A DNA stretch of 64,000 bases from Pararhizobium sp. (GTDB taxonomy: Bacteria; Pseudomonadota; Alphaproteobacteria; Rhizobiales; Rhizobiaceae), in assembly GCA_017794825.1 (NCBI GenBank), contig CP051237.1, forward strand, positions 1,426,001-1,490,000, written 5' to 3'. The position numbers and the translations under genes are program-made. The notes beneath the pieces were generated by a model. That model was given only the letters and a program-made list of their open reading frames with translations. It ran no database searches and was not told where the DNA came from. Below, in pieces: positions 24,635-32,410 of this stretch (positions are counted from its first letter, which is position 1; the number at the start of each line of letters is the position of its first letter).

Positions 24635-25134
24635 GCATTCCCACTGGAGTCCGAAAGGGAGGCGCGCGTGTATCGCGCCTCCTGGCATTTCTGTCAGGCT
24701 CAATTTTTGTTGGATTAGCGCTGGCAATTGTACTGAACACCCTTGCTCGCAAACTGTTCGGCGGCGGATACTCAGGTATGGTAGAGCTCTCCGAACAGCT
24801 TCTTGCCGCCGCAATCTTTCTGTCGCTTCCGCTCACCTTCCTGCGCGACGCGAATGTTTCTGTAGATCTGCTGACCAGCCGGCTGCCGACGACAGTGCAA
24901 CGGACACTCTTTCTGATTGCCGCTGTCACCGGGTCGGTATTTCTTGTGTCGGTCGCATATTATCTCGGCCAACTTGCCTTCGATGCCTATCTCGGGCGCA
25001 CGACCACACTGACGGCCCGCCTTCCTCTGGCGCCGTTCATGGCCTGTGCTGCAATCGGCGCATTGGCTGCGGCCGGCGCGGCACTTCTTTCGATGTTGCA
25101 TAATGCCGAGACTGGTGCCGGAGACCAAGGCTGA
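24631..25134 (+). CDS. TRAP transporter small permease (DctQ family), unusual start
   Basis: A four-segment membrane protein of the DctQ family (SGMVELSEQLLAAAIFLSLPLTF and LRDANVSVDLLTSRLP are typical). The frame has no ATG, GTG or TTG between an ATG at 24505, which lies 130 bp inside the upstream gene, and an ATG at 24778, which would remove the first membrane segment. The coding start must therefore be a rare codon such as CTG 24631 or ATT 24637, both just after GGGGAAAG and overlapping or touching the upstream stop, or translation enters by coupling. I chose 24631; the true start is unknown. Confidence 0.75.
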   Translation: MSIPTGVRKGGARVSRLLAFLSGSIFVGLALAIVLNTLARKLFGGGYSGMVELSEQLLAAAIFLSLPLTFLRDANVSVDLLTSRLPTTVQRTLFLIAAVTGSVFLVSVAYYLGQLAFDAYLGRTTTLTARLPLAPFMACAAIGALAAAGAALLSMLHNAETGAGDQG

Positions 25135-26427
25135 ATGGACGGACTTGCTGTTGCATTAAGCGGTTTTGCCGCACTCCTCGGCCTGATGGCGTTGAGGATC
25201 CCGATCGCTCTGGCAATGGCGATCACGGGGCTGGCCGGAACAGCTTATGTCTCTTCTACCCAATCTGCAATCTACATCTTGCGCAACGCTCCTTTCGAGC
25301 GTGCCAGTTCCTACACCTTCCTCATCATTCCGCTTTTTCTTCTGATGGGGTTCGTGTCATCGCAGTCAGGTCTGAGCCAGAGCCTGTTTCGTGCGGCCAA
25401 TGCCTGGTTAGGGCAATTGCGTGGCGGGCTCGCCATGGCGACCGTATTTTCAAGCGCTGCCTTCGGGGCGATATGTGGTTCGTCAATCGCCACGGCAGCA
25501 GCCGTGTCTGGCGTAGTGTTGCCAGAGATGAAGCGCTACCGCTATTCCGACGCTCTGGCTACGGGGTCGATAGCGGCGGGCGGCACGCTAGGGATCATGA
25601 TCCCCCCGTCAATTATCTTTGTCCTCTACGCTATCGTGACCGAAACATCTCCAGGTTATCTTCTGCTGGCCGGCATCGTGCCTGGCATCATCGGCATGGC
25701 GCTATTCATGCTTGCAATCGCCATATGGGTACGTATCGATCCCGACATTGCGCCACCGGGTGATGAGAGCGATCGGACCGACCGCCTATCCAGCTTGCAG
25801 GACATGTGGCCGATCGTCTTGCTTTTTACTGTCGTGGTCGGATCTATCTATACAGGCCTCGCAACTCCGACAGAATCCGCAGCATTCGGCGCCATGGGCG
25901 CAATCACGATAGGGGTTCTACGCCGAAAACTGTCGTGGACAGCGTTTCGGAGCGCCATCACCCAGACAGTCGTGACGTCGGGGATGATCTTCTTCATCGT
26001 GATCGGCGCCGACATGTTCTCGTTCTTCGTGGCGCTGACCCAGATGCCGATGACGGTCGCCGCCTGGTTTACAGCCGCCGACTTATCAGCCACGACCGTG
26101 CTGATGATCATATTCGTGATCTACCTGGCGCTGGGGGCGGTCATGGATGAAATTTCCATGCTCCTGCTTACGGTTCCGATTTTCTTTCCGCTGATAACCG
26201 CTCTGGGCGTCGATCCAATTTGGTTTGGCGTAATGATCGTCGTGACCGTACAGCTCGGCATGATCACACCGCCTGTCGGGATCAACGTCTTTGTCATCGC
26301 AGGCATGGCGCCTGATGTCCCGATACAGACGATCTTCCGCGGTGTCCTGCCCTTCGTGCTGGCGCTTTTCTGCCTTACGGCAATCCTTTTCGCCTTTCCG
26401 TCCCTGCCGACGCTGATTTTGCGATGA
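25135..26427 (+). CDS. TRAP transporter large permease (DctM family), second system
   Basis: A 430-residue protein with about twelve membrane segments. Family motifs include LMGFVSSQSGLSQSLF, SSAAFGAICGSSIATAAA, TLGIMIPPSIIFVLYA and MITPPVGINVFVIAG. It begins at the base after the small permease stop. It forms the sodium-coupled channel of the second TRAP system and shares the operon with two oxidoreductases downstream, which suggests the imported compound is their substrate or leads to it. Confidence 0.93.
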   Translation: MDGLAVALSGFAALLGLMALRIPIALAMAITGLAGTAYVSSTQSAIYILRNAPFERASSYTFLIIPLFLLMGFVSSQSGLSQSLFRAANAWLGQLRGGLAMATVFSSAAFGAICGSSIATAAAVSGVVLPEMKRYRYSDALATGSIAAGGTLGIMIPPSIIFVLYAIVTETSPGYLLLAGIVPGIIGMALFMLAIAIWVRIDPDIAPPGDESDRTDRLSSLQDMWPIVLLFTVVVGSIYTGLATPTESAAFGAMGAITIGVLRRKLSWTAFRSAITQTVVTSGMIFFIVIGADMFSFFVALTQMPMTVAAWFTAADLSATTVLMIIFVIYLALGAVMDEISMLLLTVPIFFPLITALGVDPIWFGVMIVVTVQLGMITPPVGINVFVIAGMAPDVPIQTIFRGVLPFVLALFCLTAILFAFPSLPTLILR

Positions 26428-26452
26428 CACCTGCTTATACAAGGGCCAATAC

Positions 26453-27388
26453 ATGACAATAGAAATCGGCCTGCCGATCCCGCAATCTTCGATGCAGGCC
26501 CTCCATATAGACCGCCTGCGAAACTATCTGGTGAAAGCCGACGCTCTCGGTTTCGATAGTCTCTGGGTCACCGAACAGCTCTTCGGGCCGGGACCGAGAC
26601 TGGCCCCGATGGCGCTTCTGAGCTTTGCCGCCGCCCTTACCAGCCGCGTGAAGCTAGGAACTGGAATCCTTCAGTTGGCACTGCATGGTTCCGCGCTCAT
26701 GGCAAAGTCCTCTTCGACGCTTGATCATCTGTCCGGCGGACGGCTCATCATGGGCGTTGCCGCGGGAAGCGACCCTACTTCCTATCGCGCTTGCGGACTG
26801 TCGTCCGAGAGGACCGGAGCGCAGCTCGAACAGGCCGTCGAACTTCTTAGGCGATTCTGGACCGAAGACGGAGTAAACCACGATGACGGACGTCTTGAAA
26901 TCGTTGACGCCTCGATCAATCCGAAGCCAGTTCAAAGGCCGCATCCACCCATCTGGTTCGGTGGATCAAGCAGGGTCGCATTGAAACGCGCCGCGCGACT
27001 AGGCACCGGCTGGATGGGCGCCGGCGCAGCCCCGACCGCTCGCTATCTCTCCGAGATGACGATGATGCGCGAACTCGCGGCTGAAACCGGTCACGCACCG
27101 GGTGCTTTCAAGGTCGGCAAGAGGGTGTATCTCGCGGTAGATTCCGACACGGCGCGCGCGCAGTCCCGGCTTAGGGAGTGGTTCGGAACCACCTATCCCG
27201 GACGCGACCCGGCCATGGTTGACAGTCTGGCGGTATGGGGCCGGCCGGAAGACTGTCTAGACCAGCTCTGCCCGCTATTGGAAAGCAAACCCGATTACAT
27301 CGTCCTCAATCCCGTCTTCGATGAACTTGAGCAGTTGGATGTCCTGGCCAGTGATCTTGCGCCGGTCATCCGCGGAAAGAAGAGATGA
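26453..27388 (+). CDS. LLM-class (luciferase-like) flavin-dependent oxidoreductase
   Basis: A 311-residue TIM-barrel enzyme of the bacterial luciferase family. It shows LGFDSLWVTEQLFGPGPRLAPMALLSFAAALTSRVKLGTGI, then the LDHLSGGRLIMGVAAG and HPPIWFGGSS segments that shape the flavin site. Members use FMN or F420 either for monooxygenation or for hydride transfer; F420 is uncommon in this kind of organism, so FMN is more likely (inference). Its stop overlaps the next oxidoreductase by ATGA. Possible work: oxygenation of a ring or C-N/C-C bond before HyuAB or CoA activation. Confidence 0.88.
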   Translation: MTIEIGLPIPQSSMQALHIDRLRNYLVKADALGFDSLWVTEQLFGPGPRLAPMALLSFAAALTSRVKLGTGILQLALHGSALMAKSSSTLDHLSGGRLIMGVAAGSDPTSYRACGLSSERTGAQLEQAVELLRRFWTEDGVNHDDGRLEIVDASINPKPVQRPHPPIWFGGSSRVALKRAARLGTGWMGAGAAPTARYLSEMTMMRELAAETGHAPGAFKVGKRVYLAVDSDTARAQSRLREWFGTTYPGRDPAMVDSLAVWGRPEDCLDQLCPLLESKPDYIVLNPVFDELEQLDVLASDLAPVIRGKKR

Positions 27389-28362
27389 AAGCACTCCGAT
27401 GCAATGAGTTTTCCGGGATCGACGCACTGTCGATCGAAGACGTCGCACCGTTGAAAATGCCCGATGGGCACCTGCGTGTGCGCGTGCATGCCGCGGGTAT
27501 GAACTTTCCCGACGGTCTGATCGTCGCGGGCCGGTACCAAGTTAAACCAGATTTGCCCTTCACGCCAGGAATGGAACTCTCCGGCGAGGTGGTGGAGGTC
27601 GGAAACGCAGTTGAGGGTTTTGCGGTGGGCGACCGGATTTCCGCAGTCGTCACTTGGGGCGCATTCGCGGAAGAAGCGGTCGTCGAAGCCAGCCGCGCCA
27701 TAAAGATCCCTGAAGCTATGGATTGGAACATCGCCGCTGCCTTTCCACTGGCCTACATGACAGCCTGGCACGGATTGCTGAACAGGGCGGGAATGCTAGG
27801 GAGTGACAGGGTGCTGGTGTTGGGCGCCTCGGGTGGCGTCGGTCTCGCCGCGCTCGATATCTGCCGGTACATCGGAGCGCAGGCCATTGCAGCAGCTTCC
27901 AGCTCCGAAAAGTTGACAGTCTGTTCCGATTACGGGGCGCATCATCTGATCAACTACGCTAAAGAAGACCTGCGAAGCGCCCTGAAAGAGCGGTTCGGCC
28001 GCGCCGGTCTCGATATCGTCTGTGACCCTATCGGGGGCGATCATTTTGAGGCCGCGTTCCGCTCGCTCGGCTATGGCGGACGACATCTGGTGATCGGATT
28101 TGCCGGCGGCGCCATTCCCAGTTTGCCCGTCAACCTAACACTGCTTGGCGAACGCAATCTTATCGGCGTCTACTGGGCGGATTATGCAAACCGTAATCAC
28201 GGTGCGCGGCAGTCACTTGGCACGAAGCTCGCCGACCTCATTCTGGAGGGCGAGCTCCACCCGAAAATCGCACGCATCGGTACCCTGGAGGAAGCCAGCG
28301 ACATGCTGCGCTCCTTCAGCGAGAGAACGGTCGTGGGAAAGCTGGTCATCCGATTTCCGTAG
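27385..28362 (+). CDS. NADPH:quinone oxidoreductase-like MDR-family enzyme
   Basis: A 325-residue medium-chain dehydrogenase/reductase of the zinc-free quinone oxidoreductase branch. GroES-like N domain (GMNFPDGLIVAGRYQ, PFTPGMELSGEVVEVG), then a Rossmann domain with VLVLGASGGVGLAALDICRY, where AxxGxxG binds NADPH. The zinc ligands of alcohol dehydrogenases are absent. It would reduce an enone, an acryloyl-CoA-like double bond or a quinone. It is the last gene of the rightward operon. Confidence 0.9.
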   Translation: MKALRCNEFSGIDALSIEDVAPLKMPDGHLRVRVHAAGMNFPDGLIVAGRYQVKPDLPFTPGMELSGEVVEVGNAVEGFAVGDRISAVVTWGAFAEEAVVEASRAIKIPEAMDWNIAAAFPLAYMTAWHGLLNRAGMLGSDRVLVLGASGGVGLAALDICRYIGAQAIAAASSSEKLTVCSDYGAHHLINYAKEDLRSALKERFGRAGLDIVCDPIGGDHFEAAFRSLGYGGRHLVIGFAGGAIPSLPVNLTLLGERNLIGVYWADYANRNHGARQSLGTKLADLILEGELHPKIARIGTLEEASDMLRSFSERTVVGKLVIRFP

Positions 28363-28498
28363 AAAATTAAAATCTTTCATCTGCTTTGTAGCAACGACGT
28401 GGAAGATCAAATCTCTGTACGCAAGGCTATATCCGTATCAATTTGGATCTTTTTACCAATCCTGCGGGAGTTCAGATCGCGTCCGAGATGCTTCGATC

Positions 28499-28897
28499 TC
28501 AATTCTCAGGGGCAGTACTCGTTTCGATCGGTGCTCCTGTGTCTTTCCAGCCCGTGAAGCCGTCTTTCAAATGCGATGCTTCGAACCCCATTTTCTTGAG
28601 TGTGCTGACTGTCAGTGCTGACCGCCAACCAGAAGCACAGTAAAAGACAAACTTCTTGTCTTCCTGAAAGATCTTCTTGGCATAGGGGCTCTCGGGATCG
28701 ACCCAAAACTCGACCATTCCACGTGGCGCATGAAAGCTTCCCGGAATATATCCAACCCGTTGTCGCTCACGGACATCGCGGATATCGATGAACTGAACTT
28801 TGTCGTCATCAAGCCATTCCAACGCGTTATCTGTCGAGACCTCTTCAATCTCCTGGCGCGCTTCTGCAACAAGCTGGGCAGAAGTAACTTTCAGCAT
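28499..28897 (-). CDS. Single-domain rhodanese (sulfurtransferase)
   Basis: A 132-residue cytoplasmic protein with one rhodanese domain. The segments FIDIRDVRERQRVGYIPGS and FYCASGWRSALTVSTL are visible; the Cys in C-A-S-G-W-R-S is the persulfide-carrying nucleophile. Its promoter region (28928-28946) has an AT-rich dyad. It faces the operon on its left and is probably independent of it. Role: sulphur transfer or detoxification of sulfide, thiosulfate or cyanide; a link to the neighbouring pathway is not shown. Confidence 0.9.
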   Translation of the reverse strand: MLKVTSAQLVAEARQEIEEVSTDNALEWLDDDKVQFIDIRDVRERQRVGYIPGSFHAPRGMVEFWVDPESPYAKKIFQEDKKFVFYCASGWRSALTVSTLKKMGFEASHLKDGFTGWKDTGAPIETSTAPEN

Positions 28898-28927
28898 GTC
28901 GATACCTCATCAGATACATTTTCCAGA

Positions 28928-28946
28928 GAATAAATAATGCATATTC
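28928..28946. promoter_or_regulatory. AT-rich dyad upstream of the rhodanese gene
   Basis: GAATAAATAATGCATATTC has GAATA/TATTC arms around an AT-rich centre and lies 30-50 bp before the rhodanese start. AT-rich dyads of this kind occur at targets of sulfide-responsive ArsR-type repressors such as BigR; the assignment is only a suggestion. Confidence 0.25.
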
Positions 28947-29254
28947 TATCTGCTAACCGACATCTGTTAACGGGTTGACACTCAGGTTAGACAAGACGGT
29001 GCGATAAGATCGACACTTGGCAGTGCTTCAGTTCTATGTTTCATCAATCAGAGATTTCTGGGTTGATACCAATCTAAATTTGGTCGAATGTTCAATGATA
29101 TAAATACTGGCTTTAAAAAAGGTAGCGAATAGCAATCATGTTGTCTCGTGGAAAACGGTCAACCTAGATGCAGTTCGAGTCCACGGTGCTTCTCTGTGAA
29201 TCACAATCGGCACATTGCTGCAGGAAATCAAATAAACCTTCAATCGGGCAAACC

Positions 29255-29292
29255 AACTAGTTAGTTGACAACAGTTCTCAATCGAAAATACT
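29255..29292 (+). promoter_or_regulatory. Operator and promoter of the GMC oxidoreductase/amidase operon
   Basis: AACTAGTTAGTTGACAAC (29255-29272) overlaps a consensus -35 box TTGACA (29265-29270), with AATACT 16 bp further as a -10 box. The pattern CAAC-N4-TAGTTGACAAC is repeated exactly at 38571-38595 on the other strand and nearly so at 36960-36978. A repressor bound here would block RNA polymerase. The TetR protein encoded at 37150 is the likely ligand (inference). Confidence 0.55.
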
Positions 29293-29334
29293 CTTTGTGC
29301 GGATACCATTATTTCGCGCTGGGTGATTGCAACA

Positions 29335-30924
29335 ATGGACACCTTCGACACGATAATCGTAGGGGGCGGAGCGGCAGGGTGCGTGCTGGCCAATCGCCTC
29401 ACCGCCGACCCGGCCAGGAAAGTACTGTTGCTTGAAGCAGGACCCGGCGATATGCCGGAGGCAGCCCGGATGCCGGGTGCCTGGATCAGCCTGATCGATA
29501 CTGAATACGACTGGAAATATCACACCACGCCGCAGGCACACTGCATGGGCCGTCGCATTGCCTGGCCGCGCGGAAAATTGCTTGGCGGTTCGGGATCAAC
29601 AAATGCAATGGTCTATATGCGCGGCTCCCCGTCCGACTATGATCGCTGGGCAGCAAAAGGCTGCCCGGGCTGGTCGTGGAACGATGTGCTGCCCTGGTTC
29701 AGGAAATCCGAGACCAATCCGCGTCTCGGTGGCTCCCCCACGCATGGCGACAGCGGCGAACTTCTGGTTGTCGACGTTCCCCAGCATGATCCTGCGGAAA
29801 AGCTTTGGGTGGAGGCGGCCCAGGAATACGGCCTGCCCTACAATCCGGATTTCAACAGCGGCGAACAGTTCGGATGCGGGTTTTTCCAGGTTTTCATGAA
29901 GGACGGAGAGCGCCACGGCCCGGCAACGGCCTTTCTCGACCCGGTTCGGGCACGGCCGAACCTCACCGTCATGACCTCGTCCTATGTCACCCGGATCATC
30001 GTCGAGAACGCGGTAGCGCGTGGCGTGACCTTTCTGCACAACGGCCAACCGCAGACCGCCCATGCCGACAGCGAAGTGGTGCTGAGCGGTGGAACGGTCA
30101 ATACGCCCCACCTCCTGCAACTATCCGGTATCGGCCCGGCCGACCATTTGAGACACCACTGCATCGATGTCGTGCACGATCTGCCTGGCGTGGGCGCGTC
30201 GTTGCAGGATCACCTCAATTGCGTCGTCACCTTCACGACCAGAGAGAAATTCGGAATTGGCGGCATGACGCCTTCGGAGTTCGACCAGGCGCTGGTCGAC
30301 TGGTCGAACAAACGCAGCGGACCGATGGCCAATCCATGGTCGACCAGCGGCGGGCAGGCAAAATCCAGGCCGGAGATCGACGAACCGGACCTGCAGATTT
30401 ACGGCATCGCGACCCCGCATCGCGATCATGCCCGCTATATGTCGACAGTGCCCGGGCTTTCGATGTTCAGCGTCCTTCAGCGCCCGAAGAGCACAGGCGC
30501 CCTGAGGCTGCGTTCGGCCGACCCGCTCATGCCTCCGGCAATCGATCCGAACTATCTGTCCGATCCCGGGGGGGAAGATCTGCAGGCACTGATCGGCGGC
30601 GTGAAACTGTCTCGGGACATCGCATCGACAAAAGCCCTCGCGTCCCTCGCTCTGCAGGAGGTGTTCCCGTCCAGCGAAGCACGTTCCGACGAGGATATCG
30701 CCAAGTTCATCCAGGCGCAGTCGCAGTCCATCTATCATCCGACCAGCACATGCCGGATGGGAATGGACGACATGGCCGTGACCGATCCGGCCACTCTCGA
30801 GGTGCGTGGCCTTCAAGGTTTGAGAATTTGCGATGCATCGGTATTCCCGGATCTCGTGGCCAGTAATATCATGGCGACGGTCATCATGATCGCCGAGCGC
30901 GGTTCTCAATTCATCAACCAGTAA
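29335..30924 (+). CDS. GMC-family flavin alcohol dehydrogenase/oxidase (choline dehydrogenase-like)
   Basis: A 529-residue FAD enzyme. The ADP-binding motif IIVGGGAAGCVLANRL is at residues 7-22, followed by the LLLEAGPGD loop and the signature GKLLGGSGSTNAMVYMRG. Active-site residues fall in HPTSTCRMG (His about 468) and SNIMAT (Asn about 511). The ATG at 29335 is preferred to an in-frame GTG at 29323. It oxidises a primary or secondary alcohol; the downstream amidase suggests a hydroxylated amide or the alcohol released from it. First gene of a two-gene operon. Confidence 0.93.
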   Translation: MDTFDTIIVGGGAAGCVLANRLTADPARKVLLLEAGPGDMPEAARMPGAWISLIDTEYDWKYHTTPQAHCMGRRIAWPRGKLLGGSGSTNAMVYMRGSPSDYDRWAAKGCPGWSWNDVLPWFRKSETNPRLGGSPTHGDSGELLVVDVPQHDPAEKLWVEAAQEYGLPYNPDFNSGEQFGCGFFQVFMKDGERHGPATAFLDPVRARPNLTVMTSSYVTRIIVENAVARGVTFLHNGQPQTAHADSEVVLSGGTVNTPHLLQLSGIGPADHLRHHCIDVVHDLPGVGASLQDHLNCVVTFTTREKFGIGGMTPSEFDQALVDWSNKRSGPMANPWSTSGGQAKSRPEIDEPDLQIYGIATPHRDHARYMSTVPGLSMFSVLQRPKSTGALRLRSADPLMPPAIDPNYLSDPGGEDLQALIGGVKLSRDIASTKALASLALQEVFPSSEARSDEDIAKFIQAQSQSIYHPTSTCRMGMDDMAVTDPATLEVRGLQGLRICDASVFPDLVASNIMATVIMIAERGSQFINQ

Positions 30925-30936
30925 GAGGAGGATGTC

Positions 30937-32379
30937 ATGGCCCCCGTGACAGAAAGTCTGGTCCGCGAATATTCCGAGGCCGATGGTCTGGAACTCGGAG
31001 AACGCGTTAGGAAGGGAGAGGTGTCGCCCGAGGAACTCGTCGAGGCGGCGATCGTCAACATAGAAAAGCTCAATCCTGCCCTGAATGCCGTCATCCACAA
31101 GCTGTATGACATGGGCCGGGCGGAAGCCGCGACGATCGACCGGCAATCTCCCTTCGCGGGCGTGCCCTATTTGCTGAAAGAATTGGCAACCGCTTGGGAA
31201 GGCGCTCCAAATACCAACTCCTCACGCTATCTCAAGGACGTTATCGCAGACGCCGATGCGGAGGTCGTCAAGCGCATCAAGAAGGCCGGGTTCGTGCTGG
31301 TCGGAAAATCCAATGCACCGGAAAACGGCTGGTCGATCAGCACCGAGCCGGAACTGTACGGCGCGACCGTCAATCCATGGAATGAGAAGGTGACGGCAGG
31401 TGGATCGAGCGGGGGATCGTGCGCCGCCGTCGCGTCGCATATGGTGCCGATTGCAGAATCCAGTGACGCTGCCGGCTCCATCCGGGTGCCTGCATCGTGC
31501 TGCGGCGTGCTGGGCCTGAAACCGTCACGCGGTCGCATTACGCTGGCGCCGGTCGCCGACGTCTGGCACGGCGGTGCCTATTTCCTTTGCAACTCCCGGA
31601 CCGTGCGCGACACCGCAGCCTATCTCGATGCGGTCGCCGGCGCCCTGCCCGGCGACCCCTATACGCCGCCCGTCCCGGAGCGAAGCTGGCTCGACCTGTC
31701 GAAAGTTGCGCCTGAAAAGCTCAGAATCGGCTTTTCTGTGACGCCGCCCGATGGCCGGCCCGTCGATCCCGAAGTCAAGTCGGTTCTGATGGAGACGGTT
31801 CGCGTCCTTGAAGGCGCCGGACATACGGTGGAGGAACATGACCTGCCGATCGACGGTGATGCCGCCTGGCAGATCTATACCCATATGAGCTGTGTTCAGA
31901 CCGCCGCTATTTTCGAATGGCTTTCGGCAGTTGTGGGTCGGCCCGTTACGAAGGACGACGTCGAGCCCGTGACCTGGGCCATTATCGAGCGCGGTCGTAC
32001 GACGTCGGGGATCCGCCACATCTCCGATGTCGAGGGCGTGCGGCAGATCGGCCGCCAGATCGCCATGGATCTCGATCCCTACGACATCTACCTCACGCCG
32101 AGCCTGACGCAATTGCCGAGACCGGTCGGTTACTACGACATGTCCGAACCGGATATCGACAAGTACAATTCGAAATGGACCGACGCCATGTTCGAGTTCC
32201 CGTTCAACATGTCCGGGCAGCCGGCCATGTCCCTGCCGCTCGGGCAGTCGGCATCGGGTATTCCGATCGGCGTTCAGGCAGTCGGACGATACGGTGACGA
32301 AGCCACGGTTCTGGCACTCGCAACATTACTGGAGGCCGAAATGCCCTGGAAGGACAGACGCCCGTCAGTGTGCGCCTGA
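30937..32379 (+). CDS. Amidase (amidase signature family)
   Basis: A 480-residue serine hydrolase with the complete Ser-cisSer-Lys triad: K81 in YLLKELA, S157 in AGGSSGGS and S181 in AAGSIRVPAS (24 residues from S157, as in FAAH). It cleaves carboxamides to acid and amine. The second residue stretch NGWSISTEPELYGATVNPW is typical of the family. It starts 12 bp after the GMC gene behind AAGAGGAGG, so the two are one operon. Nearby genes offer an isochorismatase-like amidohydrolase and an ABC importer; the joint substrate is unknown. Confidence 0.92.
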   Translation: MAPVTESLVREYSEADGLELGERVRKGEVSPEELVEAAIVNIEKLNPALNAVIHKLYDMGRAEAATIDRQSPFAGVPYLLKELATAWEGAPNTNSSRYLKDVIADADAEVVKRIKKAGFVLVGKSNAPENGWSISTEPELYGATVNPWNEKVTAGGSSGGSCAAVASHMVPIAESSDAAGSIRVPASCCGVLGLKPSRGRITLAPVADVWHGGAYFLCNSRTVRDTAAYLDAVAGALPGDPYTPPVPERSWLDLSKVAPEKLRIGFSVTPPDGRPVDPEVKSVLMETVRVLEGAGHTVEEHDLPIDGDAAWQIYTHMSCVQTAAIFEWLSAVVGRPVTKDDVEPVTWAIIERGRTTSGIRHISDVEGVRQIGRQIAMDLDPYDIYLTPSLTQLPRPVGYYDMSEPDIDKYNSKWTDAMFEFPFNMSGQPAMSLPLGQSASGIPIGVQAVGRYGDEATVLALATLLEAEMPWKDRRPSVCA

Positions 32380-32388
32380 ACAATTCGG

Positions 32389-32402
32389 CCGGCAGTTGCC
32401 GG
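32389..32402. terminator. Palindrome between convergent amidase and ABC ATPase genes
   Basis: CCGGCA-GT-TGCCGG lies in the 31-bp gap between two convergent genes and could end both transcripts. It has no T-run on either side, so confidence is low. Confidence 0.35.
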
Positions 32403-32410
32403 GAAGCTTC

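Larger units (their letters stand above)
28898..29334. other. Divergent intergenic region: rhodanese and GMC oxidoreductase promoters
   Basis: No gene is supported. It holds an AT-rich dyad GAATA-N9-TATTC at 28928-28946 before the rhodanese gene, and at the other end the operator-like site 29255-29272 over a TTGACA -35 box. The middle 250 bp show nothing recognisable. Confidence 0.55.

Noticed and set aside
26453..27388. RutA-like pyrimidine monooxygenase, as RidA-like and isochorismatase-like genes also occur in the window
   Set aside because: The protein is about 310 residues and lacks recognisable RutA features; the isochorismatase-like gene is in a different regulon 10 kb away and no RutR/RutG is present.
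30121..31146. 341-codon minus-strand frame opposite the GMC and amidase genes
   Set aside because: Shadow frame crossing the junction of two well-supported plus-strand genes.
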